NCBI GenBank assembly: GCA_041752115.1
Contig: JBGSHS010000179.1
Coordinates: 10,383-74,382 of the forward strand
From: JAJRVM01 sp041752115
GTDB taxonomy: Bacteria > Planctomycetota > Planctomycetia > Pirellulales > Pirellulaceae
Reading direction: 5' to 3'
Length of the DNA: 64,000 bases
The translations under genes and the position numbers were made by a program. Below, piece after piece: positions 36,466 through 44,094 of the stretch; positions within the stretch are counted from its first letter, which is position 1, and each line of letters opens with the position of its first letter. Below the pieces are notes generated by a model. The model made no database searches. It was not told the DNA's origin and saw only the letters and a program-made list of their open reading frames with translations.

Positions 36466-38052
36466 ATGATGGGTTGGAGAACCCCCCCGCTGCTGGCCTG
36501 GATAACATGGCTGCTGCTCGCCAGCCACCTGCTCGCTCAGACCCCCAGTTCGACCGACTTCGTCCGGAGTCTGTACCGGAAATACCTCCAGCGTGAGCCG
36601 AGTTCCAACGAGTTGACACAGTGGGTATGGAGCTTCCAGAAGGGGCTGGCGCTAACCGATGCACAGGCAACGTTTCTGTCGTCGGACGAGTACTTTCGCC
36701 GCATGCGGAGCGATCCTGCGACCTTTGTGGCAGGGCTCTATGCCGATGTGCTCAACCGAGCGCCGACCGCCAATGAGTCGACGCAGTGGGTCCGCGGCCT
36801 GGCACAGCTCAAAGGAGACCGGGCGAGGCTGGTACGCGAGTTCTTGAAAGCTGCTCAGCGGCAGAGTTCGGTAGCCGCTGCGCTTCCCGCTCAGGAGCCA
36901 AGTCAACGTGAAGGACAACTAGTCGCCACCGCACGACTGCTGCAGAACGCCTTGGCCGACGAGTTAGGAGGAACGCGTCAGGGGCGGCAACTGACGGTGA
37001 TGAGCCGCAACCTGGTCAATGCCAGCCGCAGTCTGGAACAGGCGGCCGAGGCGTCGGGAGCGACGTACCAGCAGGCTTTCGACGATGTGCAGGCAGCGGT
37101 CGGCGCCATCGCCGGTCAGCTGGCGCAGCTCCATTTTTCTGCCCCCACGAGCAGCACATACCTGCTGCAGTATCAGCAGATACTTGGTTCACTGGGCGGT
37201 GTCTCGTCACGCCCTACGCCACTGCCAGCTGAGAATGGTCCGCCTCAGAGTCGTCCGGCAGCGGACGCGATCGATACCGCGACGTACCAGCAGCTGGTAC
37301 AGATCAGCACGACGATGCTGACCGACACGAATCAGGTCATCGCGATGCTGCAGAGCACGGCTGGGCAGAGCGGCGTGCAGAACCAGCTGCTGCGCGATGT
37401 GGAGTTTTTTTCAGCTCAGGCCGCTGCCGTGCAACGAGGACTCCAGCCCCAGAAGTCTCAGGCCGAATTGCGGAGCGAGGTATTGCGTTTGAGGGCGCTC
37501 GCCCAAGGCATCACCAGGTCGATGCAGACCACCGGCCAAATGGGCTGGGTGACCGAACGTTGGGGAATCGTCTCCGACGATCTTCAGGAGTTGGGCGAGC
37601 GGGTGGGCGTGTCGGCCGGTCCGACAATCAACCCCGGGCAACCCGTGCTGATTCGACCTCCCACGTATTTCCAGCTCCCATACCAGGTCCAGCGTTCCAC
37701 GGCCGACCAGTTGTCGAGCCAGGCGATCCCGATCACCGAACGAGCCATGGCGCATGTCGATGCGTTGATCGTCGGCTTCAACCGCTTCTTGCCGCTGTCG
37801 CCCCGCGTGCCCGGCTTGCAGGCTCAGGCTCGCGGCTTGCGCATGACCTTGGCTCAGTTCCGTGATGAACTGACCAAGAGCGAATCGACGGCCCTGCTCA
37901 AGCTGCAGTTGAACCAGATCAATCAGACCCTGCAGGCGCTCAACGCCACGTGGACTCAAACCGTTCAGGAGCGACGGCTGACCGGTGCGCCCGACCTGTC
38001 GGACGTCGCCAGTTCCATCCAGAGTCTGAACCAGCTATTTCAGGGCAGCTGA
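36466..38052 (+). CDS. Exported DUF4214 protein with long alpha-helical region
   Basis: A 528-residue protein with a signal peptide (cleavage near LLAQ). Two tandem DUF4214-like units follow: FVRSLYRKYLQREPSSNELT (about 28-75) and FVAGLYADVLNRAPTANEST (about 84-130). The remaining ~390 residues are mostly Gln/Ala-rich helix with coiled-coil character (for example QTLQALNATWTQTVQERR). DUF4214 units are typically found in extracellular or surface proteins and resemble phycobilisome-linker helices; no catalytic motif is visible. GGAGG precedes two adjacent ATGs (36466, 36469). It probably forms a transcription unit with the next gene, 32 bases on. Confidence 0.8.
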   Translation: MMGWRTPPLLAWITWLLLASHLLAQTPSSTDFVRSLYRKYLQREPSSNELTQWVWSFQKGLALTDAQATFLSSDEYFRRMRSDPATFVAGLYADVLNRAPTANESTQWVRGLAQLKGDRARLVREFLKAAQRQSSVAAALPAQEPSQREGQLVATARLLQNALADELGGTRQGRQLTVMSRNLVNASRSLEQAAEASGATYQQAFDDVQAAVGAIAGQLAQLHFSAPTSSTYLLQYQQILGSLGGVSSRPTPLPAENGPPQSRPAADAIDTATYQQLVQISTTMLTDTNQVIAMLQSTAGQSGVQNQLLRDVEFFSAQAAAVQRGLQPQKSQAELRSEVLRLRALAQGITRSMQTTGQMGWVTERWGIVSDDLQELGERVGVSAGPTINPGQPVLIRPPTYFQLPYQVQRSTADQLSSQAIPITERAMAHVDALIVGFNRFLPLSPRVPGLQAQARGLRMTLAQFRDELTKSESTALLKLQLNQINQTLQALNATWTQTVQERRLTGAPDLSDVASSIQSLNQLFQGS

Positions 38053-38084
38053 TTCCGATTGGTCCGTTGTCAGGAGAAGGATTG

Positions 38085-39473
38085 ATGACATCGCGCTTCA
38101 ATACGCATACGGGGCGGTCAAGCCGCCAGACTTCTTTCTGTCGGACAGGGCAATCCTCGCGCCGACCACACTACGCCCCCACTAACCGCAGCCCATCAGC
38201 GCGACTGGCACGTGCGATTGCCTGCTGCTTGCCGCTGCTTGCAGTTGACACCGATCGCATAGCTGCTCAGGAAGTCCCACCTCCTTCGGCCGCCGGAGGA
38301 GTCCAGTTGAGCGAAGTGGAAAAGAAGTTCGATGCGACCGTCCGGGCGTTCGAGAAACATCTTTACGACGCCGGCGCTTTCGTGGTCGATGTCCACAGCC
38401 AGTGGTCCAGCAGCGGGAGTGGCAAGCCAGCGCAGGGAACAAACGTCTTTCGCGTGGCCGTGCAGAAGGGGAACAAGTTCCGGATTGAAGCGGGATCACA
38501 GGAGACCGGCGAGGCGCAGTTCATTTGCGTCAGCGATGGCCGTAAGATCATTCGGCTCTATCGGCCCTCCAACTATTACAGCCAACATGAAACGTCTCCC
38601 ACACAATACGATCTGCAGCACGATGCAATGACGCTGCAAACCGTGTCGGGCTCGGGAGTCGAACTGCTGATCCGTCCTCAGATCCGCGCTGAGCTGATCG
38701 CCCAGATCGCGGGGGTGCAGGCGTTGGGCCCCGAAAAGCTGGACGGCAAGGATGTCATTCACCTGCAACTGACCATGCGAGATCGGCGTCTGTTTGACGT
38801 CTGGTTCACTGCCGGCGACAAGCCGATGCTCGTCAAGCTGGCCACCACCCACACGATTCCCATCGACAACCAGCATGCGTTTCGACTGATTACCACCAGT
38901 ACATTTCAATGGAAAGTGGGCGGACCTCTGTCGGACGAGATGTTTACGGTATCCCTCCCTGCCGATGCGGTGCGGGTCGATGATCTGCTGACGGCACTGC
39001 AGGACGGGGATATTCGCCAGCTGCTCGGGAAGCCTGCGCCGCCGCTGGAGTTGAACGACCTGACCGGCAAGCCGGTACGGTTGGCAGATGTCCTGGGCAA
39101 GAAAGTCGTGGCTTTGATCTTCTGGGCCAGCTGGTGTGCCCCGAGCACCCATGACATGGAAACGCTCAACACGTTTGTCACCGAGGCTCAGGCGAGCGGA
39201 GCGGTGGTGCTGGCGGTCAATCTCGGTGAGGAACTGTCGCAAGTGAAAGCCACGGTGGCCGAGTTCAAGTATGGCGGTACCGTCCTGCTCGACCCGAACT
39301 CCAAGTCACTCGACTCGTACCGAATCGGGGCCATCCCCATGACGATCCTGATCGGGCGCGACGGGACGGTTCAGGCGTTTCACAGCGGCAGCACGCCCGA
39401 GGCACGTCAGTCGATTCGGCAGGATACCACGGCTTTGCTCAGCGGCAAGACCCTTGTGCCGGACAAGAAATAG
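38085..39473 (+). CDS. Exported DUF2092 + TlpA-like thioredoxin-fold protein with CAPS active site
   Basis: A 462-residue protein. After an N-terminal export region (to about residue 62), residues 78-306 match DUF2092, a LolA-like beta sheet (VFRVAVQKGNKFRIEAGSQE, then GKDVIHLQLTMRDRRLFDVW). Residues about 312-455 form a TlpA/ResA-like thioredoxin fold with the cis-Pro region GAIPMTILIGRDG. The active site reads WASWCAPS (Cys351, Ser354), so the resolving cysteine is missing. It may act as a monothiol reductant, isomerase or binder rather than a dithiol oxidoreductase. AGGAGAAGG ahead of ATG 38085 fixes the start. Confidence 0.85.
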   Translation: MTSRFNTHTGRSSRQTSFCRTGQSSRRPHYAPTNRSPSARLARAIACCLPLLAVDTDRIAAQEVPPPSAAGGVQLSEVEKKFDATVRAFEKHLYDAGAFVVDVHSQWSSSGSGKPAQGTNVFRVAVQKGNKFRIEAGSQETGEAQFICVSDGRKIIRLYRPSNYYSQHETSPTQYDLQHDAMTLQTVSGSGVELLIRPQIRAELIAQIAGVQALGPEKLDGKDVIHLQLTMRDRRLFDVWFTAGDKPMLVKLATTHTIPIDNQHAFRLITTSTFQWKVGGPLSDEMFTVSLPADAVRVDDLLTALQDGDIRQLLGKPAPPLELNDLTGKPVRLADVLGKKVVALIFWASWCAPSTHDMETLNTFVTEAQASGAVVLAVNLGEELSQVKATVAEFKYGGTVLLDPNSKSLDSYRIGAIPMTILIGRDGTVQAFHSGSTPEARQSIRQDTTALLSGKTLVPDKK

Positions 39474-39975
39474 AGGGCATGACAGACAGCTCCGGGGGCA
39501 GCAGGCGGCCGCACCGCGGCGGCTCGGTTGACGCGCATCCAGCCCCCCTTTTTGAACCAACCTCACACTGCTATACGCGCCGCTGTGCCGGCGTGGTAGA
39601 TTGTTAGACGGCTTGATGCCCGGGTGGTCCGCGCAGGCATTGATGAGCGACCACCATCCGGCGCACCAACGGTCAGCAGTCTCGATCTGGCGGTCGCACC
39701 CGCTGCGGCAGAATGTTCCGCGGCTTTCGGGTCATTGACCAGTTCGTGCACTGAATTGCCCGACGTCTGATCAGCTCGCAGGGTCGAGAAGGCGAAGGCG
39801 ATGGGAACGAGGCAACGTGACGTGGTGGAAATCCGCTGAACTCAGGTGAGTTCGGCATCATCATAATCGCTAGTGCCCGAAGCGCTGGCTGCGGTAGCGT
39901 CCGCCAGCTGTGCCGTTAATCGCCAGTCTGCGAACCGGCCGCGTGTCAGCGAGTGGACTGCCATGGAGCCTTCCC
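39474..39975. other. Intergenic region, nothing firm
   Basis: About 500 bases. A GC-rich palindrome (GCCGCACCGCGGCGGC) near 39511 and a T5 run near 39549 are too far apart to call a terminator. No gene was recognised. Confidence 0.4.
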
Positions 39976-41478
39976 GTGACTGCGAAACCTGAACGCCCTC
40001 ATTCCTCTCAACCCACCCCCACACCTCAAACGACTCCCCCACGGACTCCCTCTGGATCCGCGTCCGCACCGACAGGCAGGCCGGTAACCACCGCAGCCAG
40101 CGCCACCACTGCGGCACCCGCTACTGCGGCGTCTGGTGCGCGTCCGGTGCGTCCGCAGAATCTGGCCGGTCTCCAACGAACGACCCGTCCGGCTACTCCA
40201 CCAGCGGCCACACCGACAACGGGCCGGCCGGAGCGACTGGCCTCGTTGGACGCGTTTCGCGGCTTCATCATGATCATGCTGGCCGCCAGTGGGTTCGGCA
40301 TTTACCAGCTGTCGCAGTTGCCTGAGACAGCTCCGGTCTGGAAGGTCCTCGACGTCAACATCTGGCACAATCAGATCGGATTCCACTTTGAGCATCCGGC
40401 GTGGGAGAGCCAGTTTGTCTGGGAAGGCATTCCGGTGGGCGTGGCATTCTGGGACTTGATCCAGCCGGCGTTCATGTTCATGGTGGGAGTGGCCATGCCC
40501 TTTTCATTTGCTCGGCGGGAAACTCTCGGGCACGGAGTGGTGCGACGTACCGGCCACGCCGCGTGGCGTGCGATCGTGCTGATCCTGCTGGGAGTATTTC
40601 TTTCCTCGACCGGTTCATCCCAGACGAACTGGACGTTCGTCAACGTGCTGACTCAGATCGGGCTGGGCTACCTGTTCGTCTATGCCCTGCTCGGTCGGCG
40701 GTTCTGGATCCAGCTCATCGCCTTCGTGGTGATTCTGGCCGGATACTGGGGCTTCTTCTATGCCTACACTCCACCGGAAGGTCTCGACTATGCCAAGGCC
40801 GGCGCGACGAAGGATGCGGGGACCCTGTATGAAGGAGAAGAGGCTCGGTTCGCTCCCTGGTCGAAGAACGCCAATGCCGGCGCGAACGTGGATGCTTGGC
40901 TCCTGAACCAGTTCCCTCGACAAGATGGCGAGAAGTTCGAGTTCAACAGTGGGGGCTATGTCACACTCAACTTCGTGCCGTCAATGGCCACCATGTTGTT
41001 GGGAGTGTTCTGCGGGCAACTGCTGATGAGTGACAAGCGGTGGTGGCAGAAGTTCCTGTTGCTGCTGCTTGGCGGCTGTGCCTGTCTGGGATTGGGCATC
41101 CTGGCGGGCCAGTATGCCTGTCCCATCGTCAAGCGCATCTGGACCCCCTCGTGGGTCCTCTTCAGCGGCGGCTGGGTGATCCTGATGCTGACCTTATCGT
41201 ACCTGCTGGTCGATCTCTGCCGACTCCGCTGGTTCGCCTTTCCTCTGATCGTGGTCGGGATGAACTCGCTGGCGATGTACTTGATGGGACAGTTGATGCA
41301 ATCGTGGGCTGCCAAGCAGATGGCGATCCATTTCACGGGGACGCTCCAGCGTCTGGTGGGGACACAAGCGCTGGCCGACGACATGTTCGGCCTGGTGATA
41401 GCCCCTACGTCGGCCTTCATCGTGTTCTGGTTGATTGCCTTGTGGATGTATCGCCAGAAGTTTTTCGTACGAGTGTGA
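39976..41478 (+). CDS. DUF5009/HGSNAT-like multi-pass membrane acyltransferase
   Basis: A 500-residue membrane protein. The first ~80 residues are a Pro/Thr/Ala-rich cytoplasmic tail. The signature RLASLDAFRGFIMIMLAASG then opens a roughly 10-TM domain as in DUF5009/DUF1624 proteins and heparan-alpha-glucosaminide N-acetyltransferase, which move acetyl groups across the membrane to amino sugars. A ~60-residue loop (YTPPEGLDYAKAGATKD onward) separates the middle helices. I use GTG 39976, with GGAG seven bases upstream; GTG 39910 is in frame. The substrate is unknown, but its place among carbohydrate genes fits a polysaccharide-modifying role. Confidence 0.82.
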   Translation: MTAKPERPHSSQPTPTPQTTPPRTPSGSASAPTGRPVTTAASATTAAPATAASGARPVRPQNLAGLQRTTRPATPPAATPTTGRPERLASLDAFRGFIMIMLAASGFGIYQLSQLPETAPVWKVLDVNIWHNQIGFHFEHPAWESQFVWEGIPVGVAFWDLIQPAFMFMVGVAMPFSFARRETLGHGVVRRTGHAAWRAIVLILLGVFLSSTGSSQTNWTFVNVLTQIGLGYLFVYALLGRRFWIQLIAFVVILAGYWGFFYAYTPPEGLDYAKAGATKDAGTLYEGEEARFAPWSKNANAGANVDAWLLNQFPRQDGEKFEFNSGGYVTLNFVPSMATMLLGVFCGQLLMSDKRWWQKFLLLLLGGCACLGLGILAGQYACPIVKRIWTPSWVLFSGGWVILMLTLSYLLVDLCRLRWFAFPLIVVGMNSLAMYLMGQLMQSWAAKQMAIHFTGTLQRLVGTQALADDMFGLVIAPTSAFIVFWLIALWMYRQKFFVRV

Positions 41479-41544
41479 GCCGAGCTGGGCGGATCGAGGT
41501 TTCGTAACTCCATGATGTTCAACTGGGATTGCTCGAGGTAAGTG

Positions 41545-42489
41545 ATGCAGACGATTTCACGACGCACCATGCTGCAGCTGGCCGGTTCAGCTGTTGGCGC
41601 TTCCCTGCTGCCACAGCTGACCGCCCTGGGGGCCGAGAAGCCCGCCTGGAAGACGGCCATTGGACTCAACGGCTTCATGTCGTCCTCGGCCGACTACAAC
41701 CAGGTCTTTCCCATCTGGGAGATTCTCGATTTCGCCCAGCGCACGGGCTTTGACGGAGTCGAACTGGTGGAAGGGTGGCCGATGGGCGGATATCCGGCCG
41801 CAGGTGAAAAGGATCGCATCCGCGCCCTCAAACGCCTTTACGATGGATTCGGTCTGCAGGTCTTCTCGATTCAGCTGGGAATTGCCGAGGCGTTCGATCC
41901 GAACGCCTCGGTACGGCAAGAGTGGCTGAAGTTGTTCCGCGACCGAGCGTCGTTGGCCCAGCAAGTCGGTTGCGACTGCGTCGGCATGTGGCCGGGTGGC
42001 GCGCTCCGCGATCAGACGCTCGACGAAGCCATTGTGCGTCTGGCCGACTCCTTGCGGGAAGCAGGCAAGATCGCGCACGACCTGGGGCTCCTGGCTGCCT
42101 TTGAGATCGAACCTCCGTTTGTATTCAATACCGAAGAGACCCTGAAGCGGATCCTCGAGACGGCCGACTCGCCGTACGTCAAAACGATCTTCGACCCAAG
42201 CCATTTCGACATCATGAACGGCTCTCTGGGAAAGCCACATGAGATGCTGCAACGCATCGGCGTACAGCACATTGGCTATGTCCACCTGACCGATTGCGAC
42301 GGCACGATTTTCGGCGGGACCTCACATCACCTTCCGTGCGGAGACGGACACAACGATATGGCGGCGGCCCTGGCAACGTTGCGCGACGGAGGCTTCGCCG
42401 GCTGGATCATGATCGACGAGTGGAAGATCCCCGATCCCTACGACGCCTGCGTCAAGGGCAAGCAAGCCATCGATCGGGCTCGGTCATAA
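41545..42489 (+). CDS. Tat-exported sugar phosphate isomerase/epimerase-like TIM barrel
   Basis: A 314-residue xylose-isomerase-like TIM barrel. The N-terminus has a twin-arginine signal (ISRRTMLQLAGSAVGASLLP). Candidate metal ligands lie in FEIEPPFVF (Glu), IFDPSHFDIM (Asp/His), GYVHLTDCDG (His) and WIMIDEWK (Glu/Asp). GAGGT five bases before ATG 41545 decides between two adjacent starts. It belongs to the same superfamily as the protein at 29178 but has a different N-terminal block. The likely reaction is aldose-ketose isomerisation or epimerisation of an oligosaccharide-derived sugar, which is inferred. Confidence 0.86.
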   Translation: MQTISRRTMLQLAGSAVGASLLPQLTALGAEKPAWKTAIGLNGFMSSSADYNQVFPIWEILDFAQRTGFDGVELVEGWPMGGYPAAGEKDRIRALKRLYDGFGLQVFSIQLGIAEAFDPNASVRQEWLKLFRDRASLAQQVGCDCVGMWPGGALRDQTLDEAIVRLADSLREAGKIAHDLGLLAAFEIEPPFVFNTEETLKRILETADSPYVKTIFDPSHFDIMNGSLGKPHEMLQRIGVQHIGYVHLTDCDGTIFGGTSHHLPCGDGHNDMAAALATLRDGGFAGWIMIDEWKIPDPYDACVKGKQAIDRARS

Positions 42490-42548
42490 CAACAGGACCT
42501 TAACCGGCCGGTTCTGCTGCTGCACGAATCGCACGAAGGATGTCCACC

Positions 42549-43868
42549 GTGCCCCCACACTGCCTTATCCATGCGCTGTTGGTTCCTGCCAGGGGCCCAG
42601 CCTCGCGCAGGCCGCATCGGCTGGCCCGCGGATCGACATCCGGCATCGCCGTCGCCGCGATGGTAGCATGCGCTCTGGCAATAGCTCCGCACACCGGAAC
42701 AGCTGATGACCACCCATCGGCAGCGGCCAAAGACACCGCCTCCCCCGATCCTCCCGCAGAACTGGCTGAGTTCTTTCAACCTCCGGAGGTGTTCCGCGAT
42801 CAGTTTGGAGAGTACCGGTCGCCCCTGATGACGGATCAGGGCACTCCGATCACGACCGCCCAACAGTGGGCAAGTCGACGCCAGGAAATCCTTGATGCCT
42901 GGCAGCAGATGATGGGACCTTGGCCCCCGCTGATCGATCAACCGGAAGTGGAGTTGGTCACCACAACCACCCGCGACGCAGTCACTCAACATCAGGTGCG
43001 TCTGCAGATCGCCTTGGGGGAACAATGGGTCGATGGATTCCTGCTGGTGCCCGACGGCCCGGGGCCGTTTCCGGCAGTGCTGGTCGTCTATTACGACGCT
43101 CAAAGCGGCATCGGATTCGGCAGCCCGCTCCGCGATTTCGCCTGGCAACTGGCCCGCCGCGGACTGGTCACGCTCTCGATCGGCAAACCGAACACCGGCG
43201 TGAATCTGGCAGACCCCCAACAGATCCCTGGACGCGGACTCCCTTACTTCGGACCGGTCGATACGCAGCTTGCCGTGCAGCCTCTCTCCGCACTGGCCTA
43301 TGCAGCCGCTAACGCGCGGCGAACTCTGGCACAGCGTCCTGACGTCCGGCCCGATCGCATCGGGATTGTCGGCCATTCCTTCGGCGGCAAATGGGCACTG
43401 ATGGCCTCCTGCCTCGATGACCAGTTCGCCTGCGCCGTCTGGTCGGATCCGGGCATCGTGTTGGATGAACGTGATCGACGCCAGCAGAACCCCAGCGGAA
43501 GCGTCAATTACTGGGACCCGTGGTATCTGGGGGCCGAACCGGGCCAGCCCATTGTGGCGGGCGAAGCATACCGCTTCCGCCTGCTCCCGAGCGAAGGAGA
43601 ACCACGCACCGGCGCTTACCGTGCCCTGATCGAACAGGGGCGGGACCTGGTGGAGTTGCACGCGCTGATGGCCCCGCGTCCGCTGCTGATTTCCGGCGGC
43701 ACGGCCGACCTGCCGGAACGCTGGGTCGCCCTGAACCATGCCATCGCCGTCAATCAACTGCTGGGAGCCCGCCATCGAGTGGCACTCACCAACCGCTCGG
43801 ATCACAGCCCGACAGTGGAGTCCAACGAACAGATCTATCGCTTCTTCCAGTGGTGGCTCAAGCGGTAG
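42549..43868 (+). CDS. Exported alpha/beta hydrolase (dienelactone-hydrolase/acetylxylan-esterase-like)
   Basis: A protein of about 439 residues with a long N-terminal region and signal (GIAVAAMVACALAIAPHTGT). The alpha/beta-hydrolase core has the nucleophile elbow GHSFGGKWAL, a probable acid near GGTADLPERW and His in RSDHSP. Upstream strands read DGFLLVPDGPGPFPAVLVVY, typical of carbohydrate esterases that remove acetyl or methyl esters. I prefer GTG 42549, with AAGGA eight bases upstream, over ATG 42540. It follows the TIM-barrel gene by 59 bases and may be co-transcribed with it. Confidence 0.82.
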   Translation: MPPHCLIHALLVPARGPASRRPHRLARGSTSGIAVAAMVACALAIAPHTGTADDHPSAAAKDTASPDPPAELAEFFQPPEVFRDQFGEYRSPLMTDQGTPITTAQQWASRRQEILDAWQQMMGPWPPLIDQPEVELVTTTTRDAVTQHQVRLQIALGEQWVDGFLLVPDGPGPFPAVLVVYYDAQSGIGFGSPLRDFAWQLARRGLVTLSIGKPNTGVNLADPQQIPGRGLPYFGPVDTQLAVQPLSALAYAAANARRTLAQRPDVRPDRIGIVGHSFGGKWALMASCLDDQFACAVWSDPGIVLDERDRRQQNPSGSVNYWDPWYLGAEPGQPIVAGEAYRFRLLPSEGEPRTGAYRALIEQGRDLVELHALMAPRPLLISGGTADLPERWVALNHAIAVNQLLGARHRVALTNRSDHSPTVESNEQIYRFFQWWLKR

Positions 43869-43870
43869 AA

Positions 43871-43948
43871 GCTCGCGCAGCGTCGTAGCCATGCTCGCGC
43901 AGAATTGTAGCCATGCTCGCGCAGAGCCGTAGCCATGCTCGCGCAGCG
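43871..43948. repeat. 22-bp tandem repeat, about 3.5 copies
   Basis: The unit begins GCTCGCGCAG, then four variable bases and GTAGCCAT. It starts just after the hydrolase stop and is followed by two copies of CTCCCCCGCGGTCTACGC (about 43980-44028). The GCTCGCGCA motif recurs in the opposite orientation at 22130-22165 and 61850. The copy number and short unit exclude a CRISPR array. Confidence 0.88.
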
Positions 43949-44058
43949 CATGGGCGCAGCTCACTACGCACTCCCCCGCACTCCCCCGCGGTCTACGCCA
44001 CCGCAGCTACTCCCCCGCGGTCTACGCTCTGTTTGGTTATGGGCCGCATCGTGCGCGG

Positions 44059-44094
44059 GGCAGGTCACGCACTGAAGTGCGTACTACGGGCTAC
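44059..44094. repeat. Palindromic repeat, left member of an inverted pair
   Basis: Centred on ACGCACTGAAGTGCGT, a near-perfect hairpin, within a 36-base conserved unit. The opposite-strand copy is at about 48084-48121. The unit overlaps the last codon region of the hydrolase gene by a few bases. Confidence 0.8.

Noticed and set aside
43871..44028. CRISPR-like repeats
   Set aside because: Units of 22 bp are contiguous without unique spacers, and no cas gene is near.
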